The position numbers and the translations under genes are program-made. A stretch of 61,742 nt of DNA, from NCBI GenBank assembly GCA_949295465.1, contig CASFKY010000055.1:1-61742 (forward strand). Reading direction: 5' to 3'. Within the stretch, counting starts at the first letter, position 1, and each line of letters opens with the position of its first letter. The notes beneath the pieces are model-generated. The model was given only the letters and a program-made list of their open reading frames with translations. It made no database searches and was not told where the DNA came from. Shown here in pieces: positions 52,541 through 60,847 of this stretch. Source of the stretch: an uncultured Oscillospiraceae bacterium. Lineage in GTDB: Bacteria > Bacillota > Clostridia > Oscillospirales > Ruminococcaceae.

Positions 52541-52597
52541 GATATTGTATATTGTATATTCATGCGGCCGTTCCGGCCTGCGGAAAGGACATCCCCC

Positions 52598-53434
52598 ATG
52601 ACATACCGCATTGTCGCAGATTCCGGCTGTGATCTGCGCGCCTATACTTCCCCTCTGCCCACCCTCACCTATACCACGGTTCCCCTGAAGATCCGGGTAG
52701 GGCAGCGGGAGTTCACCGACAACGCCGCCCTGGACACCCGCCAGATGATGGACGCCATGCACAACTACAACGGCCCCACCAGCAGCGCCTGCCCCAGCCC
52801 GGAGGAGTGGGCGGTGGAGTTTCTCAAGGCCGACTGCGTGCTGGCCATCACCATCACCAGCGCCCTTTCGGGCAGCTACAACAGCGCCCTGGCCGCCCGG
52901 GACATGGTGCTGGAGGAACACCCGGAGAAAAAGATCCATGTGCTGGACTCCCTCTCGGCGGGGGGCGAGCTGGTGCTTATCGCCCGCCGGGCCGCCCGGC
53001 TTCTGGAGGAAGGGGTGGACTTTGAGGAGGCCTGCCGCCAGGCCGAGCTCTACGCCCAGAAATACCAGCTGCTCTTTGTGCTGGCCAACTTTGACAACCT
53101 GGTGAAGAACGGCCGGATGAACCGGCTGGTGGGCTTTATGGCCGGTGCCATGAACATGCGGGCGGTGGGAGTGGCCAGCCGCAAGGGCACCCTGGAGGTG
53201 CTGCACAAGACCCGGGGCCAGACCCGCTCCCTGGCTTTCATGCTGGAGGAGATGGACCGGCGGGGCTTTGAGGGGGGCGAAGTGGTCATCAGCCACTGCT
53301 TCAACGAGGCGGGCGCCCAGATGCTGGCCCGGGGCATCCAGGCCAAGTGGCCGGACAGCCAGGTGAGCATCCTGCCCACCAGCGGCCTGTGCAGCTATTA
53401 CGCCGAGGAGGAGGGCATTCTGCTGGCCTTCTGA
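52598..53434 (+). CDS. DegV-family fatty-acid-binding protein
   Basis: A 278-residue DegV protein: MTYRIVADSGCDL with the family DSxxDL motif, then PTSSACPSPEEW, SALSGSYNSA and a fatty-acid binding fold. In Firmicutes DegV proteins act as the lipid-binding partner (FakB-type) of fatty acid kinase; the kinase gene is not in this window. ATG 52598 follows AAAGGACA. Confidence 0.9.
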   Translation: MTYRIVADSGCDLRAYTSPLPTLTYTTVPLKIRVGQREFTDNAALDTRQMMDAMHNYNGPTSSACPSPEEWAVEFLKADCVLAITITSALSGSYNSALAARDMVLEEHPEKKIHVLDSLSAGGELVLIARRAARLLEEGVDFEEACRQAELYAQKYQLLFVLANFDNLVKNGRMNRLVGFMAGAMNMRAVGVASRKGTLEVLHKTRGQTRSLAFMLEEMDRRGFEGGEVVISHCFNEAGAQMLARGIQAKWPDSQVSILPTSGLCSYYAEEEGILLAF

Positions 53435-53489
53435 GGCCGGCGCATAAATTCCTCCCCTTTGGGGAACCCTTAAAGGCGGAGGTGTTTTT

Positions 53490-53714
53490 ATGTCGAAACG
53501 AGCCAAATCCCAAGGGAATCAGCCCCCCAAAGCCCCGGCGGTGCGCTGTGCCGGCTGCCGCCAGAAGGTGGTGCAGGCGATACAGCAGGGGCAGCTGCTG
53601 CCCGAGACCGCCTACTCCCAGATCCAGCGGGTGACCCCGGACGGCGGCTGGGAGGAGACCCCTGAGACGGTGCGGGCCCTGGTGAAGCACCGGGAAGAGA
53701 CCCCATTCGGCTGA
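53490..53714 (+). CDS. Small hypothetical protein with a CxxC pair
   Basis: A 74-residue basic protein: MSKRAKSQGNQPPKAP, then VRCAGCRQKVVQAIQQGQLLPETAYSQIQRVTPDGGWEE. The single CxxC is not enough for a zinc ribbon on its own. GGCGGAGG precedes the ATG. Not recognised; codon use matches its neighbours. Confidence 0.65.
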   Translation: MSKRAKSQGNQPPKAPAVRCAGCRQKVVQAIQQGQLLPETAYSQIQRVTPDGGWEETPETVRALVKHREETPFG

Positions 53715-53763
53715 GGCAGGGAAATTTTATCGCCCGCCCGGCGGAGTTTTTTGCCGCCAACAG

Positions 53764-53792
53764 TTGCAAATTCGGCTGCTTTCCTTTAATAT
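53764..53792 (+). promoter_or_regulatory. Promoter of the YdbC/HD operon
   Basis: TTGCAA (53764-53769), 17-bp spacer, TAATAT (53787-53792). Confidence 0.65.
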
Positions 53793-53827
53793 GGTTTTAT
53801 ATTGCGAGTAAAGGAAGGTAATTTGGC

Positions 53828-54049
53828 ATGGCTGAATTCAAGTATGAGATCACTGAGCGGATTGCTGTTCTCTCTCAGAGCGCCAACGGCTGGGAGCGGC
53901 AGTTGAATATGGTAAGCTGGAACGGCCGCGAGCCCAAGTACGACATCCGGGATTGGGCCCCCGACGGCAGCAAGATGGGCAAGGGCATCAGCCTCACCCA
54001 CGACGAGCTGTCCATCCTGAAGGGCATCCTGGACGAGTTGGAGCTGTGA
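53828..54049 (+). CDS. YdbC-family PC4-like DNA-binding protein
   Basis: A 73-residue protein: MAEFKYEITERIAVLSQSANGWERQLNMVSWNGREPKYDIRDWAP, DGSKMGKGISLTHDELSILKGIL. This is the compact PC4/Sub1 fold of YdbC, which binds single-stranded DNA as a dimer in Lactococcus. Its stop overlaps the start of the HD gene by 1 nt (TGATG), so they are coupled. Confidence 0.85.
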   Translation: MAEFKYEITERIAVLSQSANGWERQLNMVSWNGREPKYDIRDWAPDGSKMGKGISLTHDELSILKGILDELEL

Positions 54050-54630
54050 TGGACTACCGGGAAGAATTTCTGGAGATCTTCCAGCAGAAGGTCTCCCGCC
54101 CCGGCAGCGAGAAGCTGCTGGCCTGGCTGGACACCACCGACTTCTTCCGCGCTCCGGCCTCCACCCGGTTCCACGGCGCCTGCGAGAGCGGCCTTGTGCT
54201 CCACAGCCTCAACGTCTACCACGCCCTGCGGGAGCGGTATTTTGAGGAGGGGGACAGCGAGGAGAGCTTCGCCATCTGCGGGCTGCTCCACGACCTGTGC
54301 AAGGCCAACTTCTACAAGCCCGGCACCCGCAACGTGAAGAACGAGGTCACCGGCCAGTGGGAAAAGGTGCCCACCTACAGCATCGAGGACGCTTTCCCCT
54401 ACGGGCATGGGGAAAAGAGCGTCTACCTCATCGAGCGGTTCATGCGGCTGCGCACCGCCGAGGCGGTGGCCATCCGCTGGCATATGGGCGGCTTTGACGA
54501 CTCGGTGCGGGGCGGTAGCCGGGCCATGGGGGAGGCCTTTTACCAGTATCCCCTGGCGGTAAAGCTGCACCTGGCAGACCTGACCGCCACCTATCTGCTG
54601 GAAAAGGGCACCAGCAAGGTCCCCCGCTGA
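54049..54630 (+). CDS. HD-domain phosphohydrolase
   Basis: A 193-residue HD protein. H in ESGLVLHSLNVYHAL, HD in ICGLLHDLCKANFY (about 83-84), and a later H/D in RWHMGGFDD; the pattern is intact. Substrate unknown; related proteins hydrolyse nucleotides. Start ATG 54049 overlaps the PC4-like gene. GGAG is 5-6 nt upstream. Confidence 0.85.
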   Translation: MDYREEFLEIFQQKVSRPGSEKLLAWLDTTDFFRAPASTRFHGACESGLVLHSLNVYHALRERYFEEGDSEESFAICGLLHDLCKANFYKPGTRNVKNEVTGQWEKVPTYSIEDAFPYGHGEKSVYLIERFMRLRTAEAVAIRWHMGGFDDSVRGGSRAMGEAFYQYPLAVKLHLADLTATYLLEKGTSKVPR

Positions 54631-54647
54631 AAAATTTGCGGACATCA

Positions 54648-54683
54648 AAAAAGCTGAGGAGCCAAAAGGCTTCTCAGCTTTTT
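54648..54683. terminator. Bidirectional terminator
   Basis: AAAAGCTGAGGAGCC and GGCTTCTCAGCTTTTT pair around AAAA; serves the HD operon and the convergent ftsZ-side transcript. Confidence 0.85.
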
Positions 54684-54718
54684 GTATTTTCAGGATAAAC
54701 CAAATATGGACCGCGGGC

Positions 54719-55822
54719 TCAGCTCTCCCCCATCATGCGGGAGAGCTTGTCCAGCAATGCCTCGGTGAGCCCTTTGTGGGGGGCAGCCTTCCGGGCCGGC
54801 GCTTCGGGATCGGGCCGGGGCGCTTGTCTCTCCCCTCTGCGGCCCTGGTCTGGGCAGCGGTGGGGGTGCATCCTGCGGCCGGAGGGCGCTTCGCTCCCCT
54901 CGGGGAACTCCCGCACCTGGAAACCCAGCTTTTCCATGCCCCGTCGGGTATCCTCCAGGGCCTCGTTCACGCTGCCGGCAGCGTCCTGCCACTGGCGGGT
55001 GACCTCCTCGATCTTCTGCTGGGCCTCCTCCAGCTGGCGGCGCACCTGCTGGATGCTGGCCTCGATCTGCTCGGCGCTGCTGCGCATGGCCATGCGGGCC
55101 TCCAGCTTCTGGGCGGCCAGCCGGTGCTCGGTCTCCCGGCGCTCCTGCTCCAGCTGGTTCTGCCGGTAGGCCAGCAGCTGCCGGGCAGCCTCGGCCTCCT
55201 CTTCCATCTTTTTGCGGCTCTCCTGCTCTTCCCGCTCCCGCTTTTCCCGCTCGGCCTGGGCCGTGGCCTCCAGCTCCTGCCGGTGCCGGTCGGCCTCCTG
55301 GCGCACCTGCTCCAGCTGCTGCTCCCACTTTTCCTGGCTGCTGGCCGCCTCGGCCCGGGCCGCCTCCTTCTGGCGGTGCAGCCGGTCCTCCCAGCTCTTG
55401 CGGGTTTCTTCCAGCTCCTGCTTCTGCTGATCCACCAGCTCGGTGAGACTGCGGTTGCTGCTTTGCAGGGCCATGGCCTCCTGCTCTTTGGCAAACAGCC
55501 GGGTGCGGAAGCTCTCGGCCTGCTCGTTGGCCTTCATCAGCTTGCGGCCCAGCTCCTCGGCGTGGTTTCGGGCCTCCTGGGCCTGGCTCTGGCTCTGGGC
55601 CAGCTGCTGGCTCAGCTGCTGGTTTTCTGCCTGGCTGTCGGCCAGCTGCCGGCTGCCCTGGTCCAGCTGTTCTTGCAGAGCGGTCAGCTGCTGCTGGTGC
55701 TGCTCCTCCTCCGCCCGGGCCTTGGCGGCCAGCGCGTCGATGCAGTTGAGCACCTCGTCCCGGTTGAAGCCCCAGAAAGAGGACTTGAAGGTCATGGGAG
55801 GGTTCTTTTCCTCCTCATCCAT
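54719..55822 (-). CDS. DivIVA-like coiled-coil protein downstream of ftsZ
   Basis: A 367-residue protein. The first 35 residues (MTFKSSFWGFNRDEVLNCIDALAAKA from residue 10) resemble the DivIVA membrane-curvature domain; about 290 residues of Gln/Glu/Ala-rich coiled coil follow, and then a basic, Pro-rich tail. The gene directly follows ftsZ with a 49-nt gap. The position and domain fit a septum or pole scaffold. It could be a distinct family sharing only the short N-terminal motif. GGGAGGTGAG precedes the ATG. Confidence 0.8.
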   Translation of the reverse strand: MDEEEKNPPMTFKSSFWGFNRDEVLNCIDALAAKARAEEEQHQQQLTALQEQLDQGSRQLADSQAENQQLSQQLAQSQSQAQEARNHAEELGRKLMKANEQAESFRTRLFAKEQEAMALQSSNRSLTELVDQQKQELEETRKSWEDRLHRQKEAARAEAASSQEKWEQQLEQVRQEADRHRQELEATAQAEREKREREEQESRKKMEEEAEAARQLLAYRQNQLEQERRETEHRLAAQKLEARMAMRSSAEQIEASIQQVRRQLEEAQQKIEEVTRQWQDAAGSVNEALEDTRRGMEKLGFQVREFPEGSEAPSGRRMHPHRCPDQGRRGERQAPRPDPEAPARKAAPHKGLTEALLDKLSRMMGES

Positions 55823-55871
55823 TGGTGCTCACCTCCCGGGCCGGGGCGCGGGGACGGCAGCCTGTCCGCTC

Positions 55872-57008
55872 TCAGCGCCCATTGTTCTTGTTCAGCATCT
55901 TCAGCAGGGAATCGAAGTAATCCTCGTCATCCTTGCTGGACTCGGTCTTGGCGTCCTTCTCCGAGGCCTGCGCCTCGCTGCTCTGCCCCTCGCTGAACAC
56001 GGGGGAGGGCAGGGGGCTGGTACCGGCCTTGCCCGCCGGAGCCCCCGCCTTGGGAGAATCAAAGCCGGTGGCCACCACCGTGACCCGCAGCTCGTCGTTG
56101 AGGGTCTCGTCAAAGGCGGTACCCCAGATGATGTTGGCCTCCGGGTGCGCGTTCTTGGTGATGAGGGTGGCCACCTCGTCCACCTCGTCCAGGCCGATGT
56201 CCTGGGAGGCGGTGATGTTGATGATCACCCCGTGGGCCCCGTTGATCTCGGTCTCCAGCAGGGGGCTGGAAATGGCCGCCTTGGCGGCGTTCTCGGCCTT
56301 GCCCGAGCCCTTGCCGGTGCCGATGCCCATATGGGCATAGCCGGCGTCCTTCATGACGCTGCGGATGTCGGCAAAGTCCAGGTTGATGAAGGAGGGCACG
56401 TTGATCAGGTTGCTGATGCTCTCCACGCCCTGCTTCAGCACGTTATCCGCCGCCTCAAAGGCGTTTTTCAGGGTGATCTTCTCGTTGCTGATCAGTTTCA
56501 GCCGCTCGTTGGGGATCACGATCAGGCTGTCCACATGTTGCAGCAGCGCGCTGATCCCCTGTTCGGCCAGGTTCATCTTCCGCTTGCCCTCAAAGGCAAA
56601 GGGCTTGGTCACCACGCCCACCGTCAGGATGCCCAGATCGTGGGCCACCTCGGCCACCACAGGAGAAGCGCCGGTGCCGGTGCCGCCGCCCATGCAGGCG
56701 GTGATGAACACCATCTGGGCCCCCTTCAGGGCGCTGGCGATCTCATCCTTGCTCTCCTCGGCGGCCCGCTGGCCTACCTCCGGGTCGGCGCCGGCGCCCC
56801 GGCCCTTGGTGAGCTTGGGCCCCAGTTGTACCTTCTGGGTGGCCTTGCTGCACAGCAGCACCTGCTGGTCGGTGTTCATGGCGATGAATTCCACGCCCTG
56901 CACCCCGGCCGTCATCATCCGATTGATGGCGTTGCCGCCGCCGCCGCCCACACCAATGACCTTGATGTTCGTTATATTTTCCATCTCTTCCGCGAGTACC
57001 AGATCCAT
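55872..57008 (-). CDS. ftsZ: Cell division GTPase FtsZ
   Basis: A 378-residue tubulin homologue. Nucleotide motifs VIGVGGGGGNAINRM, GGGTGTGASPVVAE, and the T7 loop NLDFADIRSVMKDAG with its catalytic acidic residues. C-terminal tail is acidic and ends DYFDSLLKMLNKN, the conserved peptide that usually binds partners, in a form not matching the Bacillus version. ATG 57008 follows AAGGGGGAT. An upstream frame extends but without a ribosome site. Confidence 0.96.
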   Translation of the reverse strand: MDLVLAEEMENITNIKVIGVGGGGGNAINRMMTAGVQGVEFIAMNTDQQVLLCSKATQKVQLGPKLTKGRGAGADPEVGQRAAEESKDEIASALKGAQMVFITACMGGGTGTGASPVVAEVAHDLGILTVGVVTKPFAFEGKRKMNLAEQGISALLQHVDSLIVIPNERLKLISNEKITLKNAFEAADNVLKQGVESISNLINVPSFINLDFADIRSVMKDAGYAHMGIGTGKGSGKAENAAKAAISSPLLETEINGAHGVIINITASQDIGLDEVDEVATLITKNAHPEANIIWGTAFDETLNDELRVTVVATGFDSPKAGAPAGKAGTSPLPSPVFSEGQSSEAQASEKDAKTESSKDDEDYFDSLLKMLNKNNGR

Positions 57009-57105
57009 ACCAGGAATCCCCCTTGTCCTTGTGTTTGTTCCCCATCTTTGAAAAAGCGCCGGCCTGCCCGAGGGCAGAATAACCGCACTATAGAATTCCT
57101 TTTTA

Positions 57106-57134
57106 ACAGTACCATATTTGTGCCTCAAATTCAA
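57106..57134 (-). promoter_or_regulatory. Promoter candidate of ftsZ
   Basis: Minus strand TTGAAT (57134-57129), 17-bp spacer, TACTGT (57111-57106). The remaining 200 bp up to the murA terminator hold no gene. Confidence 0.5.
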
Positions 57135-57270
57135 GGGTTTCGCCCAACTCTTACAGGGTTTTTAACCGGCTGTTTTTACCTTAAAACGAAAAAAACCTCA
57201 CTTTTGACCTTCTCTTCCTCTTTTCGTCTTTTTTCGCCCTTCCCTCCGGGTCATTTTGTTGTGTATGCGC

Positions 57271-57323
57271 AAAAAAACAGACGCTTTTCCCCTGCCCTCC
57301 CGCAGCAGGGAAAAAACGTCTGA
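57271..57323 (-). terminator. Terminator of murA
   Basis: CAGACG (57278-57283) pairs with CGTCTG (57317-57322) around an inner CCCTGC stem; TTTTTTT follows on the minus strand. Confidence 0.8.
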
Positions 57324-57341
57324 GGGTTTTATTGCGGACTT

Positions 57342-58607
57342 TCACCATCCGGCCCATTCGATGTCGGCTCCCAGCCGGCCGTACAGTTCGGCGATGTCCT
57401 CATAGCCCCGGCGGATGTGCTCCACCCCAAAGATCCGGCTCTCCCCTTCGGCGCAGAGGGCCGCCGTCACCAGCGCCGCCCCGCCCCGCAGGTCCCTGGC
57501 CCGCAGTGCGCAGCCCCGCAGCTCCTTTACCCCCCGGATCACCAGGCAGCAGCCTTCCCGCCGCACGTCGGCCCCCAGCCGGGCAAAGTCCTCGGCGCAG
57601 GAAAAGCGGTTTTCAAACACCCGGTCACAGAACCGGGTCTCCCCCTCTGCCCGCAGAAAAGCCGCCGCCGCCACCGGCGCCGCATCGGTGGCAAAGGCCG
57701 GGTAGCCGCCGGTATACACCGTGCCGCCGCCGCTCAGCGACCCCTGCCGCCGGATCACCAGCCCCTTATCCCGGCTCTCGATCTGGCAGCCGGCCCGCTT
57801 CAGCAGGGCCAGCATCGGCGCCATCTGGTCAGGCCGGCAGTTTTCCAGCTCCAGCCGGCCGCCGCAGCCCGCCACCGCACCTGCCAGGGTGGAGGCGGTG
57901 ATCCGATCCGGGATGGGGGTATAGGAGGTCCCGCTCAAGGCCCGCACCCCCTGCACCCAGATGGTGGGGGTGCCCGCGCCGCAGATCAGCGCCCCGCACT
58001 TGCCCAGGAAGCGGGCCAGGTCCTCGATTTCCGGCTCGCAGGCCGCACCCCGCAGCACCGTCACGCCCCGGGCCCGCACCGCCGCCATCAGCAGCGTCTC
58101 GGTGGCCCCCACGCTGGGCAGCCGCATCTTCCAGTCCACCCCGTGGAGCCCCTCGGGGGGAGCTTTCAGGGTCAGGCCGCCGCCCCGCAGCTCCACCCGG
58201 GCCCCCATGGCTGCCAGGCCGTCCAGGTGGATGTCGATGGGCCGGGCCCCGATGCGGCAGCCTCCCGGCAGGGGCATGGTCACTGCCCCCGCCCGGTGCA
58301 AAAGGGGCGCCAGATAGAACACCGAGCTGCGCATGGCCCGGGCCGGGCCCTCCGGCAGCACCGACAGGGCCCGGCGGGGGGTGCAGATCCGCACCCGGCC
58401 CGCCCGGCTGCTCACCCCGCAGCCTACCCCCCGCAGCAGGGCCAGGCTGTTCTCCACATCGGTCAGGGCCGGCACATCCTCAAAAGTCACCGGCCCATCG
58501 CAGAGCAGCGTCGCCGCCAGCAAGGGCAGGATGCTGTTTTTTGCCGCCGGGATCCGCACCGTGCCGTTCAGCGGCCGGCCGCCCCGGATGATGAGTTCGC
58601 CCCCCAC
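57342..58607 (-). CDS. murA: UDP-N-acetylglucosamine 1-carboxyvinyltransferase
   Basis: A 421-residue enzyme catalysing the first committed step of peptidoglycan synthesis. The catalytic cysteine lies in LPGGCRIGARPIDIH at about residue 115, as in Escherichia coli (Cys115), so fosfomycin sensitivity is expected. RIPAAKNSILPLLAA is the family N-terminal motif. GTG 58607 was chosen because AAAGGCGGTGG fits and the alignment begins there; an ATG 21 bp upstream is the alternative. Confidence 0.93.
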   Translation of the reverse strand: MGGELIIRGGRPLNGTVRIPAAKNSILPLLAATLLCDGPVTFEDVPALTDVENSLALLRGVGCGVSSRAGRVRICTPRRALSVLPEGPARAMRSSVFYLAPLLHRAGAVTMPLPGGCRIGARPIDIHLDGLAAMGARVELRGGGLTLKAPPEGLHGVDWKMRLPSVGATETLLMAAVRARGVTVLRGAACEPEIEDLARFLGKCGALICGAGTPTIWVQGVRALSGTSYTPIPDRITASTLAGAVAGCGGRLELENCRPDQMAPMLALLKRAGCQIESRDKGLVIRRQGSLSGGGTVYTGGYPAFATDAAPVAAAAFLRAEGETRFCDRVFENRFSCAEDFARLGADVRREGCCLVIRGVKELRGCALRARDLRGGAALVTAALCAEGESRIFGVEHIRRGYEDIAELYGRLGADIEWAGW

Positions 58608-58670
58608 ATTACCACCGCCTTTTTTCATTCTCACAGGATATTGCATCCTATGCGGGGGCGGCGGGTTTTG

Positions 58671-59798
58671 TCAATACTTTTGCTGGGTTCCCTGCCGGGA
58701 AACCGATAAAACGATGCCCATTTCCCCCAAAAGCATCATCAAACTGGTGCCTCCCGAAGAAAAGAAGGGCAGGCTGATGCCGGTGTTGGGGATGGTGTTG
58801 GTGACCACCGCGATGTTGAGGGCCGCTTGCAGGCAAACCTGCACCACAAAGCCCACCACCAGCAGCGCGCCGAATTTGTCCGGGGCCTTCACCGCAATGG
58901 TCAGCCCCCGCAAAAGCAGCAGGCAGAACAGCAGGATCACCGCCGTGGCCCCCACAAAACCCAGCTCCTCGCAGAGGATGGAAAAGACAAAATCGTTCTG
59001 GGGTTCGGGCACATAGAGGTATTTCTGCCGGCTGTTGCCCAGCCCCAGCCCGGTGGCCCCGCCCGAGCCGATGGCGTACAGGCTCTGGATGGTCTGATGG
59101 CCGTCTCCCAGCGGGTCGGCAAAGGGGTCCAGCCAGCTGGAGAGCCGGTCGGTGGCATAGGGCACCAGGTCCGGCATGAGGGCCAGGGCCCCCACCAGCA
59201 GCCCCGCGCCCCCGGCCCCCGCCAGTACAAACCAGCGCATGCCGGTGCCCCCCACAAACATCAGCACCGCCCCGATGCTCAGGATGAGCAGAGTGCCGCT
59301 CAGGTGAGGCTCCAGCAGCATCAGAAGGGCCGTGGCCCCCAGAATGAGGGCAAAGGGCAGCACCCCCACCGAAAAGCTCTTCATACGGTCGTGGTTCAGC
59401 GCGATGATGTGGCTGAACACCAGCACCACCGAAAATTTTGCGATCTCGCTGGGTTGCAAGGTGCCAAGGCCCGGCAGCACGATCCACCGCTTGCAGCCGT
59501 TGTACTCGGGCATGAACAGCACCACCACCAGCAGCACAAAGCTGAGGGCCAGCAGCGGCCAGGCCAGCTTGTGGTAGATGTGGTAATCCACCCGGCTGGC
59601 AATCTCCATGGCTGCCAGCCCCAGGGCCGCATACAGCAGCTGGGGCCGGATATAGGCGTAGGCGTCTCCCCGCCGGTAGAGCCCCACCGCATAGCTGGCG
59701 CTGTACAGCATAATGAGCCCGAAGATCAGCAGGCACAGCAAAATCAGCAGAAAGGGAAGGTCCGCCGGCGGCTGCCTGCCCCTGAGCCATGTTTTCAA
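58671..59798 (-). CDS. ftsW: FtsW/RodA-type SEDS peptidoglycan polymerase
   Basis: A 375-residue SEDS protein with ten transmembrane segments. Motifs LQPSEIAKFSVVL, a large extracytoplasmic loop with the region RLSSWLDPFADPLGDGHQTIQSLYAI and the C-terminal PNTGISLPFFSSGGTSLM. It works with the class B PBP encoded just upstream. The start is TTG 59798; its ribosome site is weak, so the start is less sure than the identity. In a cell-division cluster this is FtsW. Confidence 0.92.
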   Translation of the reverse strand: MKTWLRGRQPPADLPFLLILLCLLIFGLIMLYSASYAVGLYRRGDAYAYIRPQLLYAALGLAAMEIASRVDYHIYHKLAWPLLALSFVLLVVVLFMPEYNGCKRWIVLPGLGTLQPSEIAKFSVVLVFSHIIALNHDRMKSFSVGVLPFALILGATALLMLLEPHLSGTLLILSIGAVLMFVGGTGMRWFVLAGAGGAGLLVGALALMPDLVPYATDRLSSWLDPFADPLGDGHQTIQSLYAIGSGGATGLGLGNSRQKYLYVPEPQNDFVFSILCEELGFVGATAVILLFCLLLLRGLTIAVKAPDKFGALLVVGFVVQVCLQAALNIAVVTNTIPNTGISLPFFSSGGTSLMMLLGEMGIVLSVSRQGTQQKY

Positions 59799-59853
59799 CT
59801 TTTCCGTCTTGCACCCCTCCCCTTCTGGTGAGTGTTGAGCCCTTTTGGGCCCT

Positions 59854-60780
59854 TTAATCGTCCGTCACCGTGTCATCCCGGAACTGCACCTGCACCAGGC
59901 TGCCCATGGGCAGGCTGCCGCCGGCCTCTGTGCTCTGCCACACCGCCAGGGCCCCTTCCATGTCCGCCGGGCCCGAGGCCCGGATGTTCAGCCCTGCCTG
60001 CCGCAGAGTCTGGGTGGCGTCCGCCAGATTCTGACCTGAGAGGGCCGGCACCACCGTGAGCATCTCCCCGGCTCCCTCTTCGGTGTAGAGCAGCACAGTG
60101 CTGGCCCGGGGCAGGGTTTCCCCGGCGGCCGGGTACTGGCTCAGCACCTCTTCCCCGCTGCCCACCACCCGGACCGAAAGGCCGTTCTCCGCCAGTCTCT
60201 GGGCGGCCGCCTCCGGCTCCCAGCCCGACACATCCGGCACCCCGGTCTCCATCCGCTGCTGCTCCTCGGCAGTATACTGCCGGGGCACTCCCAGATATTC
60301 CAGGGTTTTTTCCAGCACTTCGGCCACCACCGGCGCGCTGATGGTGCCGCCCATGGAAGAAAAACTGTGGGGCTCATCCAGGCAGACCAGCACCACCACC
60401 TGTGGGTCATCCGCGGGGGCCATGCCCACAAAACTGCCGATGCGGGCGTTCTCATCCTCCGAGTCCAGCTTCTGGCTGGTGCCGGACTTGCCCCCGATGC
60501 GGTAGCCCGCCACATAGGCGTTCTTGCCGCCGCCCTTCAGTACCACCTGCTCCATCAGCTGGCGCATGATGTTGCTGGTCTCCTCGCTGAGAGCCTGGCG
60601 GCGCACCACCGGGTCGTTGTGCTGCACCAGGGTTTCTTCCCCTTCCTGATTGGAATAGATGTTCTCCACCAAATAGGGCTGCATCAGCTTGCCCCCGTTG
60701 ACGATGGTGGCCACCGCGTTGGCCATCTGGAGATAGCTGATCTTACTGGACTGCCCGAACGAGCAGCTCGCCAGTTCTAC
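59854..60780 (-). pseudogene. Class B penicillin-binding protein (FtsI/SpoVD type), 5'-truncated
   Basis: Only the C-terminal part of a class B transpeptidase remains. The fragment opens at ELASCSFGQSS (about 60777), and carries MANAVATIVNGG, the KSG-type motif GGKSGTSQKLD, then two PASTA domains (from PDVSGWEP, and VVPALSGQN). The SxxK and SxN catalytic motifs should lie upstream and are missing. Upstream of 60780 the sequence runs straight into a terminator belonging to rmlB, with no start codon for a longer frame. Either a real truncation or an assembly join. Not functional as read. Confidence 0.85.
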
Positions 60781-60810
60781 CGGACCCGTCCGGCAGTGGA
60801 TTTTGGAGAG

Positions 60811-60846
60811 AAAAAAGGAGGGCCCCCGCGCGGGGGCCCTCCTTTT
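60811..60846 (-). terminator. Terminator of rmlB
   Basis: AGGAGGGCCCCCG pairs with CGGGGGCCCTCCT; TTTTTT follows on the minus strand. It is immediately adjacent to the PBP truncation. Confidence 0.85.
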
Positions 60847-60847
60847 C

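Noticed and set aside
52541-52560. A/T-rich direct repeats before the DegV gene as a CRISPR or iteron array
   Set aside because: Only about three short imperfect units with no spacers; better explained as promoter-proximal A/T-rich DNA.
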